From Myxococcales bacterium (lineage in GTDB: Bacteria; Myxococcota_A; Polyangia; Haliangiales; Haliangiaceae): a DNA stretch of 64,000 nucleotides. Below, piece by piece: positions 30,772 through 44,072 of the stretch. The translations under genes and the position numbers were made by a program. The notes beneath the pieces were generated by a model. It was not told the DNA's origin, ran no database searches, and saw nothing but the letters and a program-made list of their open reading frames with translations. The stretch spans positions 25,293-89,292 of the forward strand of contig CANKMW010000029.1 in the NCBI GenBank assembly GCA_947483555.1. The letters run 5' to 3'. The first letter of the stretch is position 1, and each line of letters begins with the position of its first letter.

Positions 30772-31491
30772 ATGGAACGATCACCACGAAGCGTGGATGC
30801 GATCGTCGAGTCTCAGGTGCAGCGGTGGCTCGGCGAACGGTCGCGCCGGACGGCGACGCCCTCGACCTCGCCCCCGCCGCCAGTCATCACGGTGTCGCGC
30901 GAGTATGGCGCGCGTGGCGCCGCGGTTGCCCGCATGGTCGCGGAACAGCTCGGCTACTCGTACTGGGACCGCGAGCTGCTGGCGGCGATCGGCGACCACG
31001 CGCGCGTCGATCCGGCGTTGCTGGCGCCGTTCGACGAGCACCACCGCTCGGCGCTGCTCGATACCCTGCGTGGGTTGATGCCGATCGCGGCGTCACCGAG
31101 CCAGGCCGACTACGCGCGCGAGCTCACCGCCGTCGCCAGCGAGATCGCGCTGCGCGGACGCGCGGTCTTGGTCGGCCGCGGCCTGGCGTTCCTGATCGAT
31201 CCGGCCCGCTGCCTGCGCGTGCGAGTGGTGTGCCCACTCGAACAGCGCATCGCCGGCGTGGCCAAGCGCGACCAGGTGACAACCGACGACGCGCGAGCGA
31301 GGATCGAGTTCGCCGACCGCGACCGTCAACAGTTCGTGCGCGATCTATTCGGCCGCGAGGTCGACGATGTCACCGGCTACGACGTTTGGGTTTCGACCGG
31401 TGCGCTGCGACTCGAGGCGGCGGCCGACGTGATCATCGCCGCGCATCGCGGCCGCTTCGGCGAGCAGACGGCGGCGAGGCCGGGAACGTAG
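30772..31491 (+). CDS. Cytidylate kinase-like protein
   Basis: A 239-residue protein preceded by a near-perfect ribosome site (AAAGGAGG, 30758-30765). ITVSREYGARGAAVARMVAEQLGYSYWDREL (residues about 40-70) is the altered P-loop of the cytidylate kinase-like family (PF13189), and GRAVLVGRGLAFLID and VRVVCPLEQRI continue the nucleoside-monophosphate-kinase fold. The classical GxxGxGK[ST] loop is replaced by GARGAAV, so it may not be a conventional CMP kinase. It follows a decayed gene and is otherwise alone. Confidence 0.75.
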   Translation: MERSPRSVDAIVESQVQRWLGERSRRTATPSTSPPPPVITVSREYGARGAAVARMVAEQLGYSYWDRELLAAIGDHARVDPALLAPFDEHHRSALLDTLRGLMPIAASPSQADYARELTAVASEIALRGRAVLVGRGLAFLIDPARCLRVRVVCPLEQRIAGVAKRDQVTTDDARARIEFADRDRQQFVRDLFGREVDDVTGYDVWVSTGALRLEAAADVIIAAHRGRFGEQTAARPGT

Positions 31492-31554
31492 CTCAAGACC
31501 GCGTCGCCAGCAGCAGCCCTGGGACGACATGGTGCTGGCCACGCAACGGAGAGA

Positions 31555-31725
31555 TCACGAGAGTGGTCGAGTGGGTCCGACCAGGAAGGCCAGCGCGCCG
31601 CCGGCGGCCAACCGGGGGCGCTGATCGCCCCAGGCGCGAGCATGCAGCAATAGCAGCGTCGCGATCACGATCGTGGCGAAGAGGATCCGATTTCGATGGT
31701 GACCGATCGAGTCGTGCGTCCGCAT
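31555..31725 (-). CDS. Small membrane protein
   Basis: A 56-residue ORF starting at an ATG at 31725 with a good GGAGG ribosome site 5-9 nt upstream. It has a charged start (MRTHDSIGHHRNR), a first hydrophobic helix (ILFATIVIATLLLLHA), a short basic loop, and a second weaker hydrophobic segment (LAAGGALAFLVG). No family is recognised. The ribosome site and the topology are the only support. Confidence 0.45.
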   Translation of the reverse strand: MRTHDSIGHHRNRILFATIVIATLLLLHARAWGDQRPRLAAGGALAFLVGPTRPLS

Positions 31726-31856
31726 CGCGTCCTCCGCCACCTGCCTTGTTGTGGTCCGAGATCGAGCGTGGCGGTACTCGGGCGGACGACCACGGATGGA
31801 ACAGTCGTTCCATCAGGCGCCTCATCCCCGACGGCGTGTTCGTCCCCGGCGGCGCC

Positions 31857-31870
31857 GGGGGGGGGGGGGG
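31857..31870. repeat. Uninterrupted run of 14 G
   Basis: Fourteen consecutive G bases directly follow an inverted repeat (CCCCGGC-GGC-GCCGGGG, 31844-31860). The tract lies about 100 bp upstream of the ybhB-type gene, in the non-coding 31726-31972 interval. It could be a slippage site or a sequencing length error. Confidence 0.9.
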
Positions 31871-31972
31871 CCGCTCCGACCGAGCGACGACGACGGCCCC
31901 CGAACAGGGGTACTTGCCGACCGCACGTCCGGGGGTACCTTCGAGAAGAGGCTCGTAGCCAAGGAGGCCGCC

Positions 31973-32434
31973 ATGCGTTTGACGTCGAGGGCGTTCACCG
32001 CGGGTGCGGAGATCCCCATGAAGTACACCCACGACGGCGCGGACGTGTCGCCGCCGCTGGCGTGGAGCGAGGTTCCGCCGGGCACGCAGAGCCTGGCGCT
32101 GGTCGTCGACGATCCCGACGCGCCGGATCCGGCCCGGACGAAGCGCACCTGGGTGCACTGGCTCCTCGTCGATCTGCCACCCGAGATCACCCGGCTGCCC
32201 GAGGCCGTCGACTACCTCCCGGGCGGTCAGGTGGGGTTCAACGACTGGCACCACTCGACCTGGGATGGTCCGGCGCCACCGATCGGACGCCATCGCTGCG
32301 TGTTCAAGCTCTATGCGCTTGACTGCAAGCTCGGGCTCGAGCACCCGTCGAAGCTGGAGGTCGAACAGGCGATGCAGGGTCACGTGCTGGCCGAGGCGCG
32401 GCTGGTCGGGACCTACAAGAGCGCCCACGCCTGA
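31973..32434 (+). CDS. YbhB/YbcL family Raf-kinase-inhibitor-like protein
   Basis: A 153-residue PEBP-fold protein with an AAGGAGG ribosome site (31961-31967). The phospholipid/phosphate pocket is seen in IPMKYTHDGADVSPPLAWSEVPPGTQSLALVVDDPDAPDP and in WVHWLLVDLPPEI, and GFNDWHHSTWDGPAPPIGRHRCVFKLYAL completes it. Bacterial members are small cytosolic or periplasmic proteins of poorly defined role. There is no signal peptide. Confidence 0.92.
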   Translation: MRLTSRAFTAGAEIPMKYTHDGADVSPPLAWSEVPPGTQSLALVVDDPDAPDPARTKRTWVHWLLVDLPPEITRLPEAVDYLPGGQVGFNDWHHSTWDGPAPPIGRHRCVFKLYALDCKLGLEHPSKLEVEQAMQGHVLAEARLVGTYKSAHA

Positions 32435-32596
32435 CAGAAGCTACGGGTTGCTGGCTTTCAGCCCGCCGGCCCGCGCCGTCTCGGTCTCGCGGGTCCTTGT
32501 ACTTGTTCGGGATCTTGGTCCCGGAGAGACCAGTCACCCGCGGCTCCTCACGGTGCGGGGGCCGGGCTGGGTCGGCCCTTCAGCATCGGTGGATCC

Positions 32597-32607
32597 TGCC
32601 GATTCGG
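32597..32607 (+). promoter_or_regulatory. Partial copy of the TGCCGA-W-TCGGCA palindrome
   Basis: TGCCGATTCGG matches 11 of the 13 bases of the palindrome found upstream of three other lipoprotein genes. It lies 21 nt before the lipoprotein start chosen at 32628. No matching GG-N10-GC element was found at the expected distance, so it may be decayed or coincidental. Confidence 0.3.
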
Positions 32608-32627
32608 GGTGCATGGTGTCCAGTCGG

Positions 32628-33977
32628 ATGAAATGGGTGGGTTTCCTGCTCTCGATCGCTGGCACCGGCGCCTGCGGCGGCGGCGGCGACACCCCGCCGG
32701 CGGGCGGCGGCGTGGTGGTGACGCTGGTCGAGTCCTCGGGGCCGGATGCCGAGCTGCGCTACCGTATCGTCCACCGCGTGACGGACGCGGCGGGCGCGGA
32801 GGTCGGAACGTCGCAGCTCTCCTTCGTCTTCCTGGCCGGCGCAACGCCGTTCGACGCCGGGCCGCTCGCCATCGACGCGACCGGCGAGCCCCTGACCGCG
32901 CCGCGCGTCGACGCGACGGTCACGGCCATCGACGCCGTGCTGTCGGTCGACATGGGCGAGGTCCGATACGCGACCACGCTGCGCGCCAGCGCCGTCGGTG
33001 GCGGACCGCTCGTCGGCGCCAGCGATCTCGCGACCTCCGGCGAGCTGCAGCTCGGCTACTTCGGCGCGGCCGCCGACGCCGAGTTCTTCGACCTCGTGCT
33101 CGACGTCGCCCCTGACGGCGACGCCACCGCGTGCGACGGCGAGTTCCCGTGCGGCGGCTCGCTGGTCATCGACTTCATCCCGGGTGCCGAGCCCGACATG
33201 CAGTACGAAGACCGGCTCATGGCGGTGTCGTTCATGGGCGTCGACTTCGACGGCTCCGCGCGCGCCCACGTCTTCTTCGAGCTCGAGGAGACGGCGCTCT
33301 TGCGCAAGCTCGGCGGTGGACAGCTGGGCAAGATCCTCAGCGTGGCGCAGGGACAGCTCGGCGGGCTCTTCGAGAACGACACCGTGGCATCGGGGGCCGC
33401 GGCGAGCGCGCGCCGGACCATCACCAGCTGGTGGCTGGGCCTGTTCGCCAAGGACGTGGCCGGCAACTCCTACAAGGCGCTCAAGGCGGTCTACGGCGTC
33501 GGCACCGCCGAGGCCGTCGGCACCGCCGCGCTCAAGAAGCTCTTCGACACGCTCGAGAAGGGCGCCAAAGACGCCGCCAAGGACGCCCTCGAGCGCGAGG
33601 ATCTCGAGACCCTCACGCGCGACTACGGCGATGGCAAGCGCGTCACCGTCGCCTGCGATCGCGCGCAGGGCACCGGCAGCCTCCTCATCTCCGGCCAGAC
33701 GGTGGTGAAGGAAGCCAACGGCCAGTGCAAGTCGGCGGACTACGCCATCACCTGCCGCTTCACCGTCGACGCCGACTGCAACATCATCACCACCGGACCG
33801 TTCGTCTGCGATCCGCCAGTCAGCAGCAACGTCCAGATCGTGGACCCGTGCCCGACGTGCGGCGTCGACGCCACCGGTGGCGGCCTCAAGCCCGGGCCCC
33901 GCTCGGCGGCGGCGACCGAGGGCGGCGTCTGCCACCCGCGCGTCTGCACGATCGACGACGTCGTCGATCTGAACTGA
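32628..33977 (+). CDS. Lipoprotein of unknown function
   Basis: A 449-residue exported lipoprotein: MKWVGFLLSIAGTGACGGGG has a lipobox ending GAC. The start at 32628 is preferred; an ATG at 32613 adds five residues. The mature part holds a beta-rich region (TLVESSGPDAELRYRIVHRV...), a central helical part (GAKDAAKDALEREDLETL) and a Cys-rich C-terminal third (QCKSADYAITCRFTVDADC, CDPP, CPTCG, CHPRVC). No known domain is recognised. The C-terminal cysteines suggest disulfides outside the cytoplasm. Confidence 0.75.
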   Translation: MKWVGFLLSIAGTGACGGGGDTPPAGGGVVVTLVESSGPDAELRYRIVHRVTDAAGAEVGTSQLSFVFLAGATPFDAGPLAIDATGEPLTAPRVDATVTAIDAVLSVDMGEVRYATTLRASAVGGGPLVGASDLATSGELQLGYFGAAADAEFFDLVLDVAPDGDATACDGEFPCGGSLVIDFIPGAEPDMQYEDRLMAVSFMGVDFDGSARAHVFFELEETALLRKLGGGQLGKILSVAQGQLGGLFENDTVASGAAASARRTITSWWLGLFAKDVAGNSYKALKAVYGVGTAEAVGTAALKKLFDTLEKGAKDAAKDALEREDLETLTRDYGDGKRVTVACDRAQGTGSLLISGQTVVKEANGQCKSADYAITCRFTVDADCNIITTGPFVCDPPVSSNVQIVDPCPTCGVDATGGGLKPGPRSAAATEGGVCHPRVCTIDDVVDLN

Positions 33978-33996
33978 TCGCCCTGCCGATGGAGGC

Positions 33997-34056
33997 CGGG
34001 CGGTGACGTCGGCTCGGTTTGGAAGGCGAGGACGCGGAGAGGGTCGCCGCGGCGCG
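33997..34056. repeat. 60-bp direct repeat, copy 1
   Basis: Identical over 60 bp to 34181-34240. It lies in the gene-free interval 33978-34263, which otherwise shows only short, non-conserved ORFs. Confidence 0.9.
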
Positions 34057-34180
34057 GGCAGGTGGTGACGCCGGGGCCGAACACGCGCGCGAGCAAGGCA
34101 GTCGAGGCGGCGCGCCAGCATCGAGGCAGTCATGGGCGATGGGCGGGACGGCGGCGGGGAGGCCGAGGTGGTCGAGGAAG

Positions 34181-34240
34181 CGGGCGGTGACGTCGGCTCG
34201 GTTTGGAAGGCGAGGACGCGGAGAGGGTCGCCGCGGCGCG
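34181..34240. repeat. 60-bp direct repeat, copy 2
   Basis: Identical over 60 bp to 33997-34056, at an offset of 184 bp. It is directly followed by a broken nucleotidyltransferase-like gene. Weak similarity continues after each copy, so the duplicated unit may once have been longer. Confidence 0.9.
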
Positions 34241-34263
34241 ACGTGGTGACCCGGAGTCTGGAC

Positions 34264-34640
34264 ATGGTCCGCGTGTTCGCGCGAGACGCAGACCCCGATC
34301 ACGACGACGCGCTGGTCGATCTCGTTGCGCGCGAGGCCGAGGCCGATCCGGTCCTCGAGGAAGCGGCCCGGGCCATCGAGCCCGCCGTGGTGCTCGGGCA
34401 GCGCGTGCGCATCGTGTGCCGCGGCGCCCTGGTCGCGCTGAAGTTCCACGCCGCGGTCTCGCCGCGCCGGCCCAAGCGCACCAGGACATCGTCGATCTCG
34501 GACGCATCGTCGAGAAGCGGTTCGAACCGGACGACGAGGCGCTCGCGCTGCGAATCGCGGCTCTGTCGTATCCGGGTGCGGATGCCGAGCTCGCGTCGCT
34601 TCTCGACGACCTTCGGAACGGTCGTCCGATCAAGATCTAG
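34264..34640 (+). pseudogene. Frameshifted C-terminal remnant resembling an AbiEii-type nucleotidyltransferase
   Basis: One frame gives VLGQRVRIVCRGALVALKFHAAVSPRRP. A frame shifted by one base then continues AHQDIVDLGRIVEKRFEPDDEALALRIAALSYP and ends LLDDLRNGRPIKI. Joined, they read like the C-terminal half of nucleotidyltransferase-fold proteins of AbiEii/MNT type (ALVALKxHA ... RRP ... QDxxDL). The catalytic N-terminal half is missing. The shift falls near 34478. The family assignment is tentative. Confidence 0.5.
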
Positions 34641-34646
34641 CCGGCC

Positions 34647-34659
34647 TGCCGATTCGGCA
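34647..34659 (+). promoter_or_regulatory. 13-bp palindrome, site A (putative activator site)
   Basis: TGCCGA-T-TCGGCA is a perfect inverted repeat, followed by TGCCGCG as at site B. Its centre is 82 bp upstream of the -12 GC of the sigma-54-like element serving the ADYC lipoprotein. Confidence 0.6.
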
Positions 34660-34721
34660 TGCCGCGGTAGCCACTGTCGTCACCGACGACACCCGGCCCA
34701 CCATGCGTCGCGCACTCCGGT

Positions 34722-34737
34722 TGGCGTCGTCGTTGCA
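34722..34737 (+). promoter_or_regulatory. Candidate sigma-54 promoter of the ADYC lipoprotein gene
   Basis: TTGGCG-N6-TTGCAT places GG (34723-34724) and GC (34735-34736) exactly 10 nt apart. The predicted start of transcription, near 34748, leaves a leader of about 29 nt containing CGAGG. Confidence 0.55.
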
Positions 34738-34776
34738 TTCATCTCGTCGCGCGGCGCCACACCCGCGAGGATATTG

Positions 34777-36225
34777 ATGAACCGGTACCTGCTGATCCCA
34801 CTGACGCTTCTCACCGCCTGCGCTGTCGACGAGCTCGACCTGGTCAACGACCCGACGGAAGTGCCCGAGCTTCCTGAGGATCCTGAGATGCCGACCACCA
34901 CGATCTCCGGCCCGCCGCGGCAAGGCATGGAGACGCAGGGCCGGTACATCCTGGGATCGGCGCTCGATCCCCTGGATGGCGGGGCCGGACGTCATTTCAG
35001 CGTGCTCACGACCGGGACCAACCTCGGCGGCGCCCCACGGACCGTGGAGTTCTTCGGTCTGGGAGCGCTGCGGATCCAGGGCAAGACCACGCTCGCCGAC
35101 GATCTGGTGCTCCCGGGCGCGGCCGGTGGTGAGCTCCGGATCGACCTGGCGCGCCGCGCGGTGGGCGTCACCCTCTACCGGCTCCAGTATCGGGCCACAC
35201 CAGCTGGAGCGTGGACCGATCCATGTATGGGCGCCGAGGCGGTGCCGCTGCTCGGCACGTTCTCGACCGCGGGCCTGCACGAGGACACCGGAGGCCAGAT
35301 CAGCTTCGCGTGCGCAGATGGCGTCGCGTTCAAGTGCTTCGACTGGGGCTACCGTCCGGGCGGGATCCGCGCGGCCGAATCGTGGCAGATCCACCAGGCC
35401 TGCACCCGGATGGCGCGCGCCGACTATTGCGCCACCGGCACGCCGCACACCCACGAGGGCACGCTGATCTCGATCTTCGACGACGTCGGCATCAATCCCG
35501 AACCGCCCGCGACGTTCTACGGCCTCGACCAGTGGACGCCGCCGGTTGACCGCATGTATTTCGAGGCTGGCTGGCGGGGCGAGGCCGAGCCGGCGGTCTG
35601 TCTGAGCAAGCTGCGCTGGCAAGGGCTGCCGCTCGGAGGCTACTGCCCGCTGGCGCTCCCCGACCCGCGCGTCGACGTGAACGCCGACTTCTGCGACGAC
35701 CTCATCAGCACCTGCGCCGACGAGCACACGACCGGATGCCTCGCCAGTGGGACCAAGACCAAGCTGTTCAACGCTTCGCGGTACGCCGACCTGGCGCTCC
35801 ACGTCTGGAAGCTCGGCGACGATCGGGTCTCGACGATCGATGGCTACTACGGCGACCCTGCGGTGACGCCGCCGCTGCGCCCGTACCAGGGTCAGGGCGT
35901 GTATCAATGGGTCGCCGCGGATGGGTTGCTCCTGCGCTCGTTGCCCGACAGTGTCCTGTCGACCGAGGTCATCGACGTCGAGCTGATGGCCAGCGGCAAT
36001 GACCGCGTCTACCTCCCGATCACGGCGAAGGTCCTGCTGCCGGCCCACACCAGCCTCGGCTGGCGCGGCAAGGCGTTCATCGCCGCGCGGGGCGGAACGG
36101 CGCCGCTGACCCTGTACCAGCACCCGACCACCGGCGATACGCTGACCACGACGCTCGCCGCGCCCGCCGGCTACGTGTCGCTCGGCACGGTCGCCCACGT
36201 CGCCACGTTCGACCAGCCCGAATAG
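34777..36225 (+). CDS. ADYC-domain lipoprotein
   Basis: A 482-residue lipoprotein (MNRYLLIPLTLLTAC). After an acidic, Pro-rich linker (DPTEVPELPEDPEMP) comes a domain of about 350 residues. It contains CADGVAFKCFDWGYRPGG, then HQACTRMARADYCATGTPHTHEGTLISIFD, the defining ADYC motif of a family that I know mainly from myxobacteria. Further Cys pairs (CPLALPDPRVDVNADFCDD, CADEHTTGC) suggest disulfides. The family's function is not known. The gene has a palindrome and a sigma-54-type promoter upstream and converges on the kinase-FGE gene only 7 bp away. Confidence 0.85.
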   Translation: MNRYLLIPLTLLTACAVDELDLVNDPTEVPELPEDPEMPTTTISGPPRQGMETQGRYILGSALDPLDGGAGRHFSVLTTGTNLGGAPRTVEFFGLGALRIQGKTTLADDLVLPGAAGGELRIDLARRAVGVTLYRLQYRATPAGAWTDPCMGAEAVPLLGTFSTAGLHEDTGGQISFACADGVAFKCFDWGYRPGGIRAAESWQIHQACTRMARADYCATGTPHTHEGTLISIFDDVGINPEPPATFYGLDQWTPPVDRMYFEAGWRGEAEPAVCLSKLRWQGLPLGGYCPLALPDPRVDVNADFCDDLISTCADEHTTGCLASGTKTKLFNASRYADLALHVWKLGDDRVSTIDGYYGDPAVTPPLRPYQGQGVYQWVAADGLLLRSLPDSVLSTEVIDVELMASGNDRVYLPITAKVLLPAHTSLGWRGKAFIAARGGTAPLTLYQHPTTGDTLTTTLAAPAGYVSLGTVAHVATFDQPE

Positions 36226-36232
36226 CCCGGGT

Positions 36233-41826
<5,594 letters not shown>

Positions 41827-41916
41827 CCCGTCGCGGTATACCTGCCGGCGAGGCTCCCGAGCAAGCGGAGCGCCGCTGGCCACCGCCGCCGCCCGCACCT
41901 GCCCCATCGGCAGACC

Positions 41917-41929
41917 TGCCGAATCGGCA
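41917..41929 (+). promoter_or_regulatory. 13-bp palindrome, site B (putative activator site)
   Basis: TGCCGA-A-TCGGCA lies in the divergent region between the FHA activator gene and the lipoprotein gene. With its TGCCGCG extension it matches site A at all but the central base. Its centre is 85 bp upstream of the -12 GC. Confidence 0.6.
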
Positions 41930-41994
41930 TGCCGCGCCCGCGCTGGGCGCGGTGACGCCTTCAGCGATCACGGCGGGTTGGGCGCTCGCCGCCG

Positions 41995-42010
41995 TGGTGC
42001 GCGCGCTGCA
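41995..42010 (+). promoter_or_regulatory. Candidate sigma-54 promoter of the lipoprotein-metalloprotease operon
   Basis: TGGTGCG-N4-CTGCAAT has GG (41996-41997) and GC (42008-42009) separated by 10 nt. It is weaker than the others (CTGC for TTGC), but its position relative to the palindrome is the same. Confidence 0.45.
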
Positions 42011-42044
42011 ATTCCATCCCGGACAACCCGAACCGGAGCCCCAG

Positions 42045-42782
42045 ATGAAGCACCCGAACCAGCCCACCACGGTCGCCCCTTTCCGTTCCCTCGGCAGCGT
42101 CGCCCTCCTGTGCGGCCTCGCCGCGTGCGATGCCCCCGACGCGTCGCGCGCAACCTCTCCCGCGGCGGTGTCGCCGGCGCAGCTCGACGAGCTGGCGATC
42201 AGCAGCGCGCGCGCGAAGGCGGTCTTCGTCGGCGAGGTCATCGCCATCGACCAGCGCGTCAGCCAACCTGACGCGACCGGCCGCGTGGTGCCGTTCCGCT
42301 TCGTGACCTGGCGAGTCACCCGCGCGGTGCGCGGCGTCGACCAGGGCAGCACGTGGACCGGTCGCTTCGCGGGCGGCAAGCTCCCCGACGGCCGATCGTT
42401 GTGGGTCAGCGAGGTCCCCGAGTTCGAGCTCGGCCAGCGCGCCCTGCTGCTGGCCGACCACGGCGACGCCGGCTCGTGCGCGCTGGTCGGCTGCCGCGAC
42501 GGCATGGTGGTCCTCGACGATCTCGACCCGCCGGCGAGCGCCCGGGTGCTCGATGACGTGCTCGCGGTCCTCGATGCCGGCGACCAGACCCGCGCCCGCA
42601 GCGCCGACCCCGATGCGCCGTTCGGGTTCGAGACCAGCCCGCGGATCGGACGTCGCGCGCCGGCCAGCGCCCGGGCGGCGAGCGGTGAGCGTCTCGAGCG
42701 CCGGCCGCCGGCCGGCGTCGATCGCGACCCCACCGAGCTCGACGCGCTGCGCAGCAACGGCTTCAACCCGGTCCTTCGCTGA
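42045..42782 (+). CDS. Lipoprotein of unknown function
   Basis: A 245-residue lipoprotein starting MKHPNQPTT, with a hydrophobic stretch and lipobox (LLCGLAAC). The mature part has a beta-rich domain of about 110 residues (AKAVFVGEVIAIDQRV, RFVTWRVTRAVRGV, LWVSEVPEFELGQRALLLA, CALVGCRDGMVVL). Its arrangement resembles the small beta-barrel proteins often paired with metalloproteases ('...GxV..x..V.xxxKG...'), but this is not a firm match. The last ~70 residues are Arg/Ala-rich and probably disordered. It lies 31 nt before the metalloprotease gene in an operon behind site B. Confidence 0.75.
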   Translation: MKHPNQPTTVAPFRSLGSVALLCGLAACDAPDASRATSPAAVSPAQLDELAISSARAKAVFVGEVIAIDQRVSQPDATGRVVPFRFVTWRVTRAVRGVDQGSTWTGRFAGGKLPDGRSLWVSEVPEFELGQRALLLADHGDAGSCALVGCRDGMVVLDDLDPPASARVLDDVLAVLDAGDQTRARSADPDAPFGFETSPRIGRRAPASARAASGERLERRPPAGVDRDPTELDALRSNGFNPVLR

Positions 42783-42813
42783 CCACCACCCTCACCACAC
42801 CCTGGAGAACCCC

Positions 42814-43899
42814 ATGATCAACGCCCTTCGCTCCGCCACCCTGATCTCGCTCCTCGCCATGTCGTATTCGCCGGCCGCGGCCTTCGAGATGCGCACGTCC
42901 ACGTGGGCCGGCAACACGGTCACCTTGAAGGTCAACTCCGACGTCCCGGTTTCCTTGCCCGACCACTACGACACCCTGCTGTCCGCCGAGAGCAAGGTGA
43001 ACGGCAACGCGTCGGCGCTGCGCTTCGATCTGGTCGTCGACAACGACGCCGTCAGCGCCCAGGACAACGGCGAGAGCGAGCTGGACTTCACCAGCGACAA
43101 CGCCCTGCTGTGCAACAGCCTGGCCTGCGCGTGGGTGTGGGACCACGGCGACGCCACCATCGACGAGGCCGACGTGTACTTCGACGTCGACTACGCGTGG
43201 GTGCTCGACGACTACAAGTGGAGCAGCGTCGCCTACACCACGGGCGCGACCCGGCCGCTGATGAACACCGCGCTGCACGAGATGCTCCACACCATGGGCG
43301 CGAAGCACGAGAACGACTGCATCAGCATCCTCGGCAACGCCTGGAACGTCGTCAGCACCAATGGCGACTACACCGAAGCGGTGGTGAGCGAGGACACCAC
43401 CGCCGGCTTGGTCGCGGTCAACGGCCCGCGTGCGTCGACGGTCAACGACCTGTCGGTGATGCACTGGAAGTTCGACGCCGTCGCGACCGGCGCCAGCGCC
43501 TACAGCAGCCACCAGCGCTCGCTGCTCAAGACCACGGGCGGTGTCACGCTGACCGTGGCGCCCGGCTACGACGACCCGACCTACGAGGCCACCCCGGGTC
43601 AGGCCATCAAGGTCGAGATGACGCTCGAGAACCGTGGCACCGCGACCGAGGTCCGCGGGCTCGGCGTCTACTGGTCGACCAACTCGACGATCTCCACCGG
43701 TGACACGCTGCTGTTCTCGAGCAACGCCACCCTCGGCGTCGGGCTGCCGTTCGAGCACACGGTGACCGTGACCGTGCCGGTCGGCGCGACCCCGGGCCAG
43801 GTCTACTGGGTCGGCGCGATCATCGACCGCACCGGCACCCTGGCCGAGAGCAACGAGGTGAACAACGCCGCCTACATCGCCGCGATCGAAGTCCAGTGA
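42814..43899 (+). CDS. Secreted metzincin-type zinc metalloprotease with C-terminal CARDB-like domain
   Basis: A 361-residue exported protein (signal MINALRSATLISLLAMSYSPAAA) with a GGAG ribosome site. HEMLHTMGAKHEND (about residues 155-168) supplies the full HExxHxxGxxH zinc motif of metzincins, and VMHWKF about 50 residues later could be the Met-turn. The C-terminal ~110 residues (GQAIKVEMTLENRGTATEV ... LAESNEVNNAAYIAAIEV) form an Ig-like CARDB adhesion domain. It likely degrades extracellular protein, plausibly prey or matrix. It is co-transcribed with the preceding lipoprotein. Confidence 0.85.
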   Translation: MINALRSATLISLLAMSYSPAAAFEMRTSTWAGNTVTLKVNSDVPVSLPDHYDTLLSAESKVNGNASALRFDLVVDNDAVSAQDNGESELDFTSDNALLCNSLACAWVWDHGDATIDEADVYFDVDYAWVLDDYKWSSVAYTTGATRPLMNTALHEMLHTMGAKHENDCISILGNAWNVVSTNGDYTEAVVSEDTTAGLVAVNGPRASTVNDLSVMHWKFDAVATGASAYSSHQRSLLKTTGGVTLTVAPGYDDPTYEATPGQAIKVEMTLENRGTATEVRGLGVYWSTNSTISTGDTLLFSSNATLGVGLPFEHTVTVTVPVGATPGQVYWVGAIIDRTGTLAESNEVNNAAYIAAIEVQ

Positions 43900-43949
43900 G
43901 CACAGCTCGCGCGCACCCTGTCCGATTCCACACCAACGATGCCAGGGCG

Positions 43950-43969
43950 AGCGTCAAGTAGCTGACGCT
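43950..43969 (+). promoter_or_regulatory. Inverted repeat upstream of the GspC-like gene
   Basis: AGCGTCA-N6-TGACGCT is a perfect 7-bp inverted repeat. It differs in sequence from sites A-C, but its centre lies about 83 bp upstream of a GG-N10-GC element, the same geometry. A terminator role for the metalloprotease gene is less likely because no T-run follows. Confidence 0.4.
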
Positions 43970-44028
43970 GTGGCCACACCGGAGCGGTCTGTGCGCACAA
44001 GCGGCCGCGCCGAGACATCGTCTGGAGT

Positions 44029-44044
44029 CGGAACGTCGATTGCA
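44029..44044 (+). promoter_or_regulatory. Candidate sigma-54 promoter of the GspC-like gene
   Basis: TCGGAACG-N4-TTGCA has GG (44030-44031) and GC (44042-44043) 10 nt apart and matches the ACG and TTGCA parts of the consensus. The transcript would start near 44055, giving an 18-nt leader before the ATG at 44073. Confidence 0.45.
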
Positions 44045-44072
44045 CGCTGATCGCTGCGTGCTGGTACGCCCC

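Noticed and set aside
31844..31870. Dyad plus G-run as a transcription terminator
   Set aside because: The stem is followed by G rather than T bases, and no gene ends just upstream in a fitting orientation.
32597..32700. A fourth member of the palindrome regulon at the 32628 lipoprotein
   Set aside because: Only 11 of 13 palindrome bases remain, it abuts the start codon, and the nearest TGGCAC element (inside the gene) has an 11-nt spacing.
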